NCBI GenBank assembly: GCA_003151595.1
Contig: PLXW01000103.1
Span: 1 to 43,447, forward strand
DNA length: 43,447 bases
From: Myxococcales bacterium
GTDB taxonomy: Bacteria; Myxococcota; Polyangia; Polyangiales; Polyangiaceae
Reading direction: 5' to 3'
Below, one piece after another: positions 16,217 through 24,474 of the stretch. The stretch's first letter is position 1. The number at the start of each line of letters is the position of its first letter. Position numbers and translations under genes: made by a program. The notes under the pieces were generated by a model. It was given only the letters and a program-made list of their open reading frames with translations, searched no databases and was not told where the DNA came from.

Positions 16217-16734
16217 GCCGCTCTCTCTCTTTGGCGTTCGCATTGCTCGCGGCGTCCGCCGTGGCTGGCTGCCAGAACCCGGTGCACGAGAACGAGGTCG
16301 CGGCTCTCGGCGACGAAGCGCCGGGCGTCGGGCCCGGGCCGACGCATCGTCCGGGGCAACCGTGCCTCGTCTGTCACGGCGGCGAAGGGCCTGGGAAGAC
16401 GCAGTTCGCGCTCGCGGGCACCGTCTATCAAATCCCGATCGCGACGGTCGGGATGAACGGCGTGACCGTGAAGATGACCGACGTGGGCAAGGCCGTGACG
16501 ACGACGACGACGAACAGCGCGGGGAATTTCTACGTCGCCTCCAGCGACTACTCGCCGACGTATCCGGTCGACGTCGAGCTCGACGACGGCACGCTCACGA
16601 ACCCGATGCTCACGCACATCGGCCGCGACGGATCGTGCGCCTCGTGCCATTTCGATCCCGCGGGAGCGACGTCGCACGGGCACGTCTATCTCGTCGGAGA
16701 GCTCACCGATTTGCCCGACGGCGGTGCCCCGTGA
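16213..16734 (+). CDS. Lipoprotein with two CxxCH heme sites around a beta-sandwich
   Basis: The 173-residue product has a lipoprotein signal ending in VAGC (Cys20). CLVCH (51-55) and CASCH (142-146) are two canonical heme c attachment motifs. Between them residues ~66-128 resemble a carboxypeptidase-regulatory or Ig-like beta-sandwich (LAGTVYQ, GVTVKMTD, TNSAGNFYVAS). The arrangement, hemes bracketing a beta-sandwich, suggests a surface redox protein. It overlaps the previous gene by ATGA and the next by GTGA. Confidence 0.85.
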   Translation: MSRSLSLAFALLAASAVAGCQNPVHENEVAALGDEAPGVGPGPTHRPGQPCLVCHGGEGPGKTQFALAGTVYQIPIATVGMNGVTVKMTDVGKAVTTTTTNSAGNFYVASSDYSPTYPVDVELDDGTLTNPMLTHIGRDGSCASCHFDPAGATSHGHVYLVGELTDLPDGGAP

Positions 16735-17255
16735 GTGCCGCAATGAAACACGCCGTCGCCATTCTCATGTCGGTCCTCGTGGCGTGCTTCTTCGCGTGCT
16801 CGCCGCCGAGCGACGCGCGCATCGGCATCCAAGCGCCGTCGCGCGCGAACTTCCCGCCGGTGGCCGACCTCCTCGATCACAGCTGCGGCACGCTCGATTG
16901 CCACGGCAACTCGCAGCGCAACCTCGTGCTCTGGGGCTGCTATGGCCTGCGCTCCGATCCGGCGACGCTCCCCGGCTGCCGCAGCATGGGCGGCACGAAC
17001 TCGACGCCGGCGGAGTACGACGACTCGTATCGATCGCTCGTCGGGCTCGAGCCGGCCGTCATGAGCGACGTCGTCGCGAACCACGGAGCGAACCCGAACG
17101 AGCTCACGTTCGTTCGAAAGGCTTTCGGCGAAGAGGCTCACAAGGGCGGCCTCGTGTTTCAGCTCGGCACCGACGCGGACACCTGCATCGCGTCGTGGCT
17201 CGCAGGGACGACGGACGGCACGGCGTGCACCAAAGCCTTGGCGAGCGCACCGTGA
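16731..17255 (+). CDS. Lipoprotein with a CX4CH heme-like motif
   Basis: The 174-residue product starts at GTG 16731, which overlaps the previous stop (GTGA); an in-frame ATG is at 16743. The signal peptide ends in FFAC (Cys23). HSCGTLDCHGNSQRN carries C52-x4-C57-H58, a spaced version of the heme c motif that is known in some multiheme cytochromes. Other cysteines (C70, C83, and two near the C-terminus) could form disulfides. I recall similar CGTLDCHG lipoproteins in myxobacteria but cannot name a family. It is placed inside the coupled redox operon. Confidence 0.75.
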   Translation: MSAAMKHAVAILMSVLVACFFACSPPSDARIGIQAPSRANFPPVADLLDHSCGTLDCHGNSQRNLVLWGCYGLRSDPATLPGCRSMGGTNSTPAEYDDSYRSLVGLEPAVMSDVVANHGANPNELTFVRKAFGEEAHKGGLVFQLGTDADTCIASWLAGTTDGTACTKALASAP

Positions 17256-18850
17256 AGCTGCGCGCGTTCCTCGCCGTCTGGCTCGCGGTCGCGACCGTCG
17301 CGTTCGCGCGTCCGTCGTTCGCGCAAGATCGGCGCATCGAGGCCGCGGCGAAGGACGCCGTGAAGCACGCGCGCGCCGACTTCTCGGCCGCCGATTTCGA
17401 CGGCGGTCTCGCGCGGCTCATCAAAGCCTCGAAGGCGTGCGGCACCATTCGCTGCTCGGCGCCGACGCGCGCAGCGTTGCTTCGCGACGAAGGGGTGATG
17501 CAGCTCCGTCGCGGCGAGGCGGGCAAGGCCAGCGCGCTGTTCGTCGAGGCCGTTCGCACCGACAAGAAGATCGAGCTCACGCCGCCGTACGACGTCCCCG
17601 ACGTGCGCGCCGCTTGGGACGCTGCGACCGGAGCGGGCGCCGAGAGCGAAGCGAACGTGCCGCAGCCGTCGGGCGACTTCACGCACACGCCCGTGAACGA
17701 GCAGGCGGTGAACACGCCCATCCCGCTCTATGTCGAGTACGGCGGCTCCGAGCACGTGGCGACGGTCGTCGTGAAGTACCGCTCGGGGAACGCTTCTGCG
17801 CCGGGCGCGGAGTGGAAGAAGGTCTCGCTCGGTCGCTTGAACGCCGGCTGGGGGGGATCAGTCCCGTGCGGCGACGTGAAGCTCGGGACGCTCTTCTATT
17901 ACGTGCAAGGGTTCGACGCTTCGGGATCGCCGAACGCGCTCTCGGGCGATCCGAAGAAGCCGTTTCACACCTCGATTCGCCCATCGATCAACGGCACGCC
18001 GCCGAGCCTTCCGGGCCAATCGCCGCCGGTCGCGTGCACCGGTGCGCAGGCCGAGACGCCGGAGCTCGTGGCAGCGGCGACGTGCATCGACGACTCCCAG
18101 TGCAACGGAGGCGCGTGCGAGAACGGTCACTGCGCCGAGCCCACGCCGCGCGCGGAGAGCGAGCGCGGGTTCGCGCGCGTGTGGATCGGCGTGAGCGGCT
18201 CGCTCGACGTCGTCCCGCTTTCCACGGCCGACGACGTCTGCGCGCTGACGGCGAGCGCCACGCCGTTCAACTCCGCGGGCTACACGTGCACCAACCCGAC
18301 CGGCTCCGACTTCCCGTCGCGATCGTCGCCGGCCGAGAACAGCTCGCTCGCGCCGGGCAACGCAGGGCACGTCGATGGCGGGCCGGCGGAAGGAGACGTG
18401 CGAATCCTCGTGAGCCTCGACTACGCGCTCAGCGCGAACATCCTCGCGGGCGTGCGCGCGGGCGCTGTGGTGAACACGGGCGCGGGAGACGCGGCGTTCT
18501 CGGGGCAGGGGCTGAAGGCGCCGTTCCACGTCGAGGCGCGCGGTACGTACGTCTTCGGCGCTGACGCGCTCTCGCACAGCGGCTTCGCGCCGCTCGTGTT
18601 CATCGATGCCGGGATGGCGCGATTCGAGGCCGGGCGAACCGTCTCCGTCACGCAGACCGGGATCCCGGGGCCGCTCCAGAAAGACGCCTGGCGCGTCGGC
18701 GGGCCGTGGTTCGCAGGAGCGGGCGGGGGAGTGCGTTACGGGTTCTCGCAGCGCATCGCGTTCACCGCCGCGCTCAAGATCGCGCACGCCTTCGGGAGCG
18801 CGTCGCTCTCGACCATCGGCCCCGAGGTCGGCCTGGCTTACGGCTTCTGA
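17252..18850 (+). CDS. Exported protein with beta-rich C-terminus, last gene of the redox operon
   Basis: The 532-residue product starts at GTG 17252, overlapping the previous stop by 4 bases. A signal peptide (cleaved near SFAQ) is followed by a helical TPR-like part (~25-125: ARADFSAADFDGGLARLIKASKAC). A central beta region contains the cysteine cluster CIDDSQCNGGACENGHC. The C-terminal ~220 residues have amphipathic strands (VRILVSLDYALSANILAGV, PFHVEARGTYVF) ending in GLAYGF, which fits an outer-membrane barrel. No heme motif is seen. It may anchor or assemble the lipoprotein cytochromes. Its last 13 bases overlap the convergent HAD gene. Confidence 0.75.
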   Translation: MKLRAFLAVWLAVATVAFARPSFAQDRRIEAAAKDAVKHARADFSAADFDGGLARLIKASKACGTIRCSAPTRAALLRDEGVMQLRRGEAGKASALFVEAVRTDKKIELTPPYDVPDVRAAWDAATGAGAESEANVPQPSGDFTHTPVNEQAVNTPIPLYVEYGGSEHVATVVVKYRSGNASAPGAEWKKVSLGRLNAGWGGSVPCGDVKLGTLFYYVQGFDASGSPNALSGDPKKPFHTSIRPSINGTPPSLPGQSPPVACTGAQAETPELVAAATCIDDSQCNGGACENGHCAEPTPRAESERGFARVWIGVSGSLDVVPLSTADDVCALTASATPFNSAGYTCTNPTGSDFPSRSSPAENSSLAPGNAGHVDGGPAEGDVRILVSLDYALSANILAGVRAGAVVNTGAGDAAFSGQGLKAPFHVEARGTYVFGADALSHSGFAPLVFIDAGMARFEAGRTVSVTQTGIPGPLQKDAWRVGGPWFAGAGGGVRYGFSQRIAFTAALKIAHAFGSASLSTIGPEVGLAYGF

Positions 18851-19521
18851 GACGACGGCTTCGCAACGAGGCGGAGGAGCGCGCGCGCTTCGTGGAGATC
18901 GCGCACGATGTGCGTGGACACGCGATCGAGCCCCGGCGTCTCGTGCTCCGGCACGGCGATCACCGGCATCCCCGCGGCGTGACCGGCCGTGGCGCCGGCG
19001 AGCGAGTCTTCGAGGACGACGCAGCCGCGCGGGTCGACGCCGAGCCGCCGCGCGGACTCGAGAAAGATGTCAGGGGCGGGCTTCGGGTGAACGACGTCGT
19101 CGCCCGTGACGATGGCGCCGAAGTACGGCGCGAGCGCCAGCCCTTCGAGCACCCCGTGAACGAGCCGCCGCGCGGACGAAGACGCCGCTGCGAGAGGGAC
19201 GACGCCGCGCGCTGCGTCGAGGAGCTCCTTGCACCCGGGCTTGATGGCAAGGCTCGGGGCGCGGGCGAGGAAGCGATCGATGATCTCGCTCTGGTCGCGC
19301 GCCTGATCGATCGCGAAGCCGAAGGTCGCGTTCATCACGCGCAGCGTGTTCGCCAGCCCTTTGCCGATGCACGCGTCCGCGAGCTCTTCGGTCCAATCGC
19401 CGCCGCGCGCGCGCGCGAAGTCTCGCTCGACGTCGAACCACAGAGGCTCACTGTCGACCATGAGGCCATCCATGTCGAACAGGAGCGCGTGCGCGTCGAT
19501 CACGGGCCAGATGTACGGCAT
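18838..19521 (-). CDS. HAD-superfamily hydrolase (beta-phosphoglucomutase-like)
   Basis: The 227-residue protein shows all HAD motifs: motif I LLFDMDGLMVDSEP with nucleophile and acid Asp, motif II AAASSS, a conserved Lys in HPKPAPDIF, and motif IV VVLEDSLAGATAGHAAGM. The alpha-helical cap between motifs I and II places it in subfamily IA, near beta-phosphoglucomutase and small sugar phosphatases. The substrate is not readable. The ATG at 19521 faces the pilin-like gene with 27 bases between starts; a GTG at 19503 would widen this to 45. Confidence 0.9.
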   Translation of the reverse strand: MPYIWPVIDAHALLFDMDGLMVDSEPLWFDVERDFARARGGDWTEELADACIGKGLANTLRVMNATFGFAIDQARDQSEIIDRFLARAPSLAIKPGCKELLDAARGVVPLAAASSSARRLVHGVLEGLALAPYFGAIVTGDDVVHPKPAPDIFLESARRLGVDPRGCVVLEDSLAGATAGHAAGMPVIAVPEHETPGLDRVSTHIVRDLHEARALLRLVAKPSSQKP

Positions 19522-19548
19522 CGCAACGCGCGATGCTATGCTTCGGGG

Positions 19549-20139
19549 ATGACGCAACGGCGCGGCGCGCGAGGTTTCACGCTCGTTGAGCTGATGATCG
19601 TCGTCGCGATCGTCGGCGTGCTCTCGCTCGTGGCGTACGAGGGGTACTCGAAGTACGTCATCTCCTCGCACGCGCTGGAAGCGAGCAGCATGCTCTCGGG
19701 GATCAAGAACCGAGAGGAGAACTACAAGGCCGAGACGGGCACGTATCTGAACTTGAGCGCGGCCCTAGCGGCCAATCAATCGCCGCTCGCTGACGATCTC
19801 TTCCCGATGTGCGCCGCAGGTGGACACTTGCCGGGGCGCGAGAAGGTCTCGTGGCCGGCCGGCGGCGGCTGCACCGCGGCGTGCTGCCCGCCGTGGGAAA
19901 AGCTGAAGATCAGCTCCACGGCCCCGACGTTCTACGGGTTCAGCGCGGTAGCCGGTTCGGGCCCCTCTGGGTTCCCCACGATCTCGATCAACGGCAATAC
20001 GAACATGTTCCCCTCCGGCGTGAGCGGCCCTTGGTTCGTCGCCACGGCGGTCGCCGACACCGACGGGAACGGCGTCTTCACGACGTCGATGATCACGTCG
20101 ATGGACAACGAGATCCATGTCGACAAGGAGAACGAATAA
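19549..20139 (+). CDS. Type IV pilin-like protein
   Basis: The 196-residue product has a short basic leader MTQRRGARG and then FTLVELMIVVAIVGVLSLVA, the prepilin signature. Cleavage is expected between G9 and F10 by a PilD-type peptidase, and E14 is the conserved Glu5 of the mature protein. A helical stalk (YEGYSKYVISSHALEASSML) and a globular domain with CTAACC and another Cys follow. It may be a minor pilin or pseudopilin, since no pil or gsp assembly genes are nearby. The reductase gene begins 10 bases downstream. Confidence 0.9.
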   Translation: MTQRRGARGFTLVELMIVVAIVGVLSLVAYEGYSKYVISSHALEASSMLSGIKNREENYKAETGTYLNLSAALAANQSPLADDLFPMCAAGGHLPGREKVSWPAGGGCTAACCPPWEKLKISSTAPTFYGFSAVAGSGPSGFPTISINGNTNMFPSGVSGPWFVATAVADTDGNGVFTTSMITSMDNEIHVDKENE

Positions 20140-20149
20140 GCTCTCCGGC

Positions 20150-21124
20150 ATGTTCGCCTGGAGAGGTCACGCATACGGGTCGCCCGAGTCGCTGGTCTGG
20201 GAAGAGGTCGAAGGCGCGCCGCTGGGAGACGGGCAAGCGCGCATCGAGGTGAAGGCCTCGGCGGTGAACTACCCCGACGTGCTGTACGTCGCCGGGACGT
20301 ATCAGGTGAAGCCGACGCCCCCGTTCATTCCGGGGTTCGAGGTCGCCGGAGTGGTGACGGAGAGCCGGGCGCCGGAGCTGCCGGTGGGGGCGCGCGTGGC
20401 ATCGACGCTCGACGGCTCGGGCGGGTACGCGACGCACGCCATCGGCTCGCCGATGAACACGTACGTGATCCCCGACGCGATGCCGTTCGAGGACGCGGCC
20501 GCGATCACGATCGTCTACCAGACGGGGTGGTTCGCGCTTCATCGGCGCGCGCACATCAAGGCCGGCGAGACGTTGCTGGTGCACGCCGGCGCCGGAGGCG
20601 TGGGGAGCGCGGCGATCCAGCTCGGCAAGGCGGCCGGAGCGCGCGTGATCGCCACGGCGGGGGGGCCGGCGAAGTGCGAGGTGTGCAAGTCGCTCGGCGC
20701 GGACATCGTCGTCGACTATTCGGAAGACGACTTCGTGGCCGTGGTGAAGGGGGCGACGCAGCAGCGCGGCGCCGACGTGATCTTCGATCCGGTCGGCGGC
20801 GACGTCTTCGACAAGTCGACGAAGTGCATCGCCTTCGAAGGGCGCCTCGTCGTCGTCGGCTTCACGTCGGGTCGCTTCCCCGAAGTGCGCGCGAACCACG
20901 TGCTCGTGAAGAACTACGGGGTGCTCGGCCTTCACTGGGGCGCCTATAACCTGTTCGACCCGGCCGCGATCCGCGAAGCGCAGCGCGCGATCTACGCGCT
21001 GTACGAAGCGAACGGGTTCCGCCCGCTCGTGTCCGAGAAGCTTCCGATGAAGGACGCGCCACGCGCCATGCAGAAGGTGGCGTCGCGCGGGAGCACGGGC
21101 AAGATCGTGCTCGTACCCGGGTAA
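20150..21124 (+). CDS. NADPH:quinone oxidoreductase family protein (MDR superfamily)
   Basis: The 324-residue protein shows the MDR layout: a GroES-like N-terminal domain (VKASAVNYPDVLYVAGTYQ, FIPGFEVAGVV) and a Rossmann domain with AGAGGVGSAAIQLGKAAGARVIATA. The cysteines that bind structural and catalytic zinc in alcohol dehydrogenases are absent, which puts it in the zinc-free quinone oxidoreductase group. It likely reduces a quinone or an enoyl/aldehyde compound with NADPH. An upstream ATG at 20117 overlaps the pilin gene and adds an unconserved tail, so I chose 20150. Confidence 0.9.
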   Translation: MFAWRGHAYGSPESLVWEEVEGAPLGDGQARIEVKASAVNYPDVLYVAGTYQVKPTPPFIPGFEVAGVVTESRAPELPVGARVASTLDGSGGYATHAIGSPMNTYVIPDAMPFEDAAAITIVYQTGWFALHRRAHIKAGETLLVHAGAGGVGSAAIQLGKAAGARVIATAGGPAKCEVCKSLGADIVVDYSEDDFVAVVKGATQQRGADVIFDPVGGDVFDKSTKCIAFEGRLVVVGFTSGRFPEVRANHVLVKNYGVLGLHWGAYNLFDPAAIREAQRAIYALYEANGFRPLVSEKLPMKDAPRAMQKVASRGSTGKIVLVPG

Positions 21125-21133
21125 GCTCGCGCC

Positions 21134-21607
21134 ATGCAGAACGCCCCGCTCGCCGCGAACACGCAGCCCGCGAAGAAGAACCGCGGGTGCGTCGTCGCGC
21201 TCGCTCTCTTCGCGGTCGGCGCCATTCTCGTCGGAGGGACGGGCCTGGGGCTGGCGTGGCACTTCGGGTACCTCGAGAAGATCGGTCGCGGCGCGAAGCT
21301 GGCGTACGACGCGACGAACGCGCCGGGGACGAGCGAGCTGCGCACGGCCGGCTGCGATCAAGCGATGGTCATGAACACGGACGATCTCGCGCCGCTCGTC
21401 GGCAAGACCGGCCCGCACACGGAGAAGCTGATCGTCACGTGCATCGGCCGCTCCACCAACGTCCCCACGTGCGACGACGCCGCCTCGGCGTACGTGCGTG
21501 CGGTCGGCACGGCGACGGCGCCGTTCGTCGTCACGGTTCGCAAGACCGACGGGAAAGCGGACCGCTGCATCGAGCGCTACGCCACGGACGGGACGCGCGC
21601 GAACTGA
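21134..21607 (+). CDS. Single-pass membrane protein of unknown function
   Basis: The 157-residue product has a short Pro/Lys N-terminus, one membrane helix (CVVALALFAVGAILVGGTGLGLA) and an exported domain with four cysteines (AGCDQ, VTCIG, PTCDD, DRCIE) that could form two disulfides. I do not recognise the family. It begins 9 bases after the oxidoreductase gene and is presumably in the same transcript. Only 13 bases separate its stop from the convergent phosphoesterase gene. Confidence 0.65.
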   Translation: MQNAPLAANTQPAKKNRGCVVALALFAVGAILVGGTGLGLAWHFGYLEKIGRGAKLAYDATNAPGTSELRTAGCDQAMVMNTDDLAPLVGKTGPHTEKLIVTCIGRSTNVPTCDDAASAYVRAVGTATAPFVVTVRKTDGKADRCIERYATDGTRAN

Positions 21608-21620
21608 AAGCTGGTCTCGC

Positions 21621-22571
21621 CTAGTGCGCGATGCGGAAGCGACCGATGAGCGGCGCGTGATCGCTCAGGCCGTGGAACGGTGACGTGCGATCTCCGAACG
21701 GGTGCGTGTCGTCGAAGTCGAGAAAGGTGAGCCCCTTGCCCGCGAGCACGTGATCGATGTGCATGCGCAGGCGCATGAACCCCGCGGTGGGCCAGTGCCG
21801 GAGCTCCCCCTCGGACATGTTATGGAGGCGCGCGAAGGGGTCGATGCATCCGAGCTGGGACGTGAGCCATGCGTACACCGGCGAGCCGGGGTGGGCGTTG
21901 AAGTCGCCGACGACGACGAAGCGATCGCTCTTCCGTTCCTTCTCGATGAAGCGGGCGAGATTCTTGGCTTCTTCGAGCTGGTTCTTTCCGAAGCCGAGTC
22001 GTTCGCTCGAGGTCCAGAACTCGCGCGCCATCGACGAGGGCAACGAGAGGTGCGTGTTGAAGACGTCGAGCGCTTCGGAGGCGTGACCTTTTCGCCGAAA
22101 GCGGACGTGCGCGCAGATGCGCGTCTGCTTCAAGTTGCGGAGCGCGTGCGAGCGGCGGTGCGTGATGTCGGCGGGGCCGGTCGCGTTGTGGTGATCGACG
22201 ACGAGATCGCGACGCGCGAGGACGGCGAGGCCCGTGGTGTAGACGTTCGCGCGCTTGCCGACGCCGTAGACGTGGGCCGGGAAGTAATACGCTTCGTACG
22301 TGTCCGCCCGCGACGGGCCTAGGGCGACGGAGAGCATCTGCATGAACCGATCGAGCTGCGTCTCTTCGTCGGCCCCGGCCGGATGAAACGCGTTCGAGCG
22401 GAGACTTCGCGTCTCGACCTCCTGAAGGCACACGAGGTCGGGGAGGGGATCGAGCGAGGCGAGCGCTTCCGCGATTCGCTGCATCGCGCGCTTCGTACTG
22501 GCGAGGCCGCGCGTGGCGTGGCCGAAGTAGCGGACGTTGTACGTGACGATGCGAAAGGCGTGGGCGCTCAT
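21621..22571 (-). CDS. Endonuclease/exonuclease/phosphatase (EEP) family hydrolase
   Basis: The 316-residue protein shows the EEP catalytic set: VTYNVRYFG (metal-binding Asn), VCLQEVE (catalytic Glu), VVVGDFNAHPGSPVY (Asp and Asn), MHIDHVLA and the final GLSDHAPL (Asp-His). Members hydrolyse phosphodiester bonds in nucleic acids or phospholipids, or sugar phosphates, with Mg2+. There is no signal peptide. The ATG overlaps the stop of the upstream gene (ATGA), making this the last gene of the seven-gene operon. Confidence 0.88.
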   Translation of the reverse strand: MSAHAFRIVTYNVRYFGHATRGLASTKRAMQRIAEALASLDPLPDLVCLQEVETRSLRSNAFHPAGADEETQLDRFMQMLSVALGPSRADTYEAYYFPAHVYGVGKRANVYTTGLAVLARRDLVVDHHNATGPADITHRRSHALRNLKQTRICAHVRFRRKGHASEALDVFNTHLSLPSSMAREFWTSSERLGFGKNQLEEAKNLARFIEKERKSDRFVVVGDFNAHPGSPVYAWLTSQLGCIDPFARLHNMSEGELRHWPTAGFMRLRMHIDHVLAGKGLTFLDFDDTHPFGDRTSPFHGLSDHAPLIGRFRIAH

Positions 22572-24466
22572 GCGCCGGCTCCGCGCGACTCGGCTTGCAG
22601 TCGCGCGCGGTACCCCTCGATCTGACGCGCGAGCTCCTGGCGCGGAAGGCGAAGGCCGTCGCACGCGCGCTCGAGCATTGCGCGCTCGCGCGAATCGATC
22701 TTCCCGTCGGCCAGCGCCGCCGCGACGAGCCCCGCCAGGAACCACGCCGGCTGCGCGATGGCGACCGCGGAGACGGGGGGCGCGCCGGCGGCGTACGCCT
22801 CGATCGCTTCGCGCGGGATGCCCCAGCGTCGCGCGACCATCTCGAGCAGTCGTCGCTCGCTCCGCGTGACGGTGCCGTCGATCGCGATCATCGCCGCCAT
22901 CTGCGCGAAGAGGACGCTCCGCTCGCGCGGGTCGACGATGTTCGGGACGAGCCAGTCGGGGAGCGGCGCGTCGTCCGTGCGCGTGCGGCGAATCGCTTCG
23001 CCTTCGAGCACGCCGGGCGCTTCGACGGCGTCGAGCACCCAGGCGTCGTCGCCGGCGGTGAGGAGGGCGCCGCAGTGATCACACGTCGGCGTGTCGCTCT
23101 CGCCGATGGGCGCGCCGCACGATCCGCACAGGAGCGCCGTGAGCCCCGGGCGCGTGACGACGCCCGACTTTCGCGCGAGACGGAGCACCGACGCGGCGGG
23201 GGTCGACTGGCGCGCGCTGCCGAAGATCGTCGACCAGAAGATCTTCACGTACGCGTAATCGATCTCGCCCCCTTCGAGGAACTCGAGATCCGCCCCGCCG
23301 ACGGCCATGTCGCGCGTGCCGGTGAGCGCATCCATGCGCCCGCGCTCGGCGAGGAACTCGGGCGTCGCGCACTTGCGAAGAGGGGCGAGCGAACCGGTGC
23401 GCGCCGCCTCGACCCACTTCCAGAACAGGTACGACGCGCGATCTTCGAGCGACTCGCGCGTGAGTTGCGGATCGCGCGCCTGCACGACGTCGAAGCCGCG
23501 TGGCGGTGCCGCGTACGGATGCCACTCCACGACCTGCGTGATCTCGGCGAGGACCCAGTCGTGCTCGCCCGAGCAGAGGAGGGCGCCGCAGTAACGGCAC
23601 TTGATCATCTCGCCGAGCGTCGGGAGGTTGCCGGCCTGGGCGTCGAGGATGGCGGCGCCGCACGACGGGCACGCGCTTCCGAGGGCGCTCGCGTCGCGCG
23701 TCGTCAACGCGCCGTGCCTCCGGACGAGCGACCAGATCTCGACGTAAGGGCTCATCGAGGCGCCGCCGAGCGCGCGCTCGATCTCCGGGAGCGTGGCCTT
23801 CACGGGGACGTCGATGTCGCGGGCCCGCGCGCTCACGCGGACGTGCACCACGTCGAGCGGACCGGCGCTCTCCACGCCGAAGGTTTCGACCGACGTGACC
23901 TCGGCGTCCTTCATCACGTTGCGGCGGTTCTCGCGCCGCATCAGCTCGAGCTGCACCTGGAAGCGGCTGTAGACGCCGTCGGAGACGAACGGGCGAGCCG
24001 GGCGCATGTCGCCGGCGCACCACGCGGAGACGAGCACGTCGTTCATCCGCCGGACGCGCTGGACGATCGACTCGAGCGTCAGCGCGGGGTCGCGCGCGCG
24101 AAGGGCGTCGAGCGAGACGGCACGAACCGGGGCCAGCTCGGCGCGCTGGGCCGACGCGATCGACTCGTACGCGCCGTCGTCCATGGCGCCGCGCCGGCGG
24201 GCCATGATGATCAGGTAGACGACGACGATGACGATGAGGAAGAACACGTCGAGCGCCGAGCTCGCGCCTCCGCCGCCCGAGCCGCCGCCGAAGACGAAGC
24301 CTCCGCCGCTCCCGCTGAAGCCTCCTCCTCCTCCGCCGCCATGGAAGCCTCCGCCTCCGCCGCCGCCGTGGTAGCTGCCGCCGCCGCCGGGACGCGCGAA
24401 GGCGTCGTGGGCCGCGAAGACGAGCCACCACCCGAGCACCACCGACGATCGAGCTCGCACGTTCAC
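22568..24466 (-). CDS. Membrane protein with Tim44-like, zinc-ribbon and TerB-like domains
   Basis: The predicted product has 632 residues. A signal-like N-terminus leads into a Gly/His-rich stretch (~26-68) and one membrane helix (ALDVFFLIVIVVVYLIIM, ~71-88). Two similar modules follow, each with a Tim44-like fold: VSAWCAGDMRPARPFVS in the first, a WKWVEAARTGSLAPLRK counterpart in the second. Each ends in a zinc ribbon (C266/C269/C290/C293; C447/C450/C462/C465). Residues ~514-620 contain AIDGTVTRSERR and ALADGKIDSRER, which match the acidic metal-binding motif of TerB-like domains. The start is GTG 24466 or 24460. I know of the separate domains but not of this combination. Confidence 0.75.
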   Translation of the reverse strand: MNVRARSSVVLGWWLVFAAHDAFARPGGGGSYHGGGGGGGFHGGGGGGGFSGSGGGFVFGGGSGGGGASSALDVFFLIVIVVVYLIIMARRRGAMDDGAYESIASAQRAELAPVRAVSLDALRARDPALTLESIVQRVRRMNDVLVSAWCAGDMRPARPFVSDGVYSRFQVQLELMRRENRRNVMKDAEVTSVETFGVESAGPLDVVHVRVSARARDIDVPVKATLPEIERALGGASMSPYVEIWSLVRRHGALTTRDASALGSACPSCGAAILDAQAGNLPTLGEMIKCRYCGALLCSGEHDWVLAEITQVVEWHPYAAPPRGFDVVQARDPQLTRESLEDRASYLFWKWVEAARTGSLAPLRKCATPEFLAERGRMDALTGTRDMAVGGADLEFLEGGEIDYAYVKIFWSTIFGSARQSTPAASVLRLARKSGVVTRPGLTALLCGSCGAPIGESDTPTCDHCGALLTAGDDAWVLDAVEAPGVLEGEAIRRTRTDDAPLPDWLVPNIVDPRERSVLFAQMAAMIAIDGTVTRSERRLLEMVARRWGIPREAIEAYAAGAPPVSAVAIAQPAWFLAGLVAAALADGKIDSRERAMLERACDGLRLPRQELARQIEGYRARLQAESRGAGA

Positions 24467-24474
24467 GTTCGCGC

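Noticed and set aside
15301..16734. 477-residue plus-strand frame ahead of the di-heme lipoprotein
   Set aside because: The upstream part lies in another frame of the DUF3570 gene; the ATG at 16213 with lipobox and ATGA overlap is the better start.
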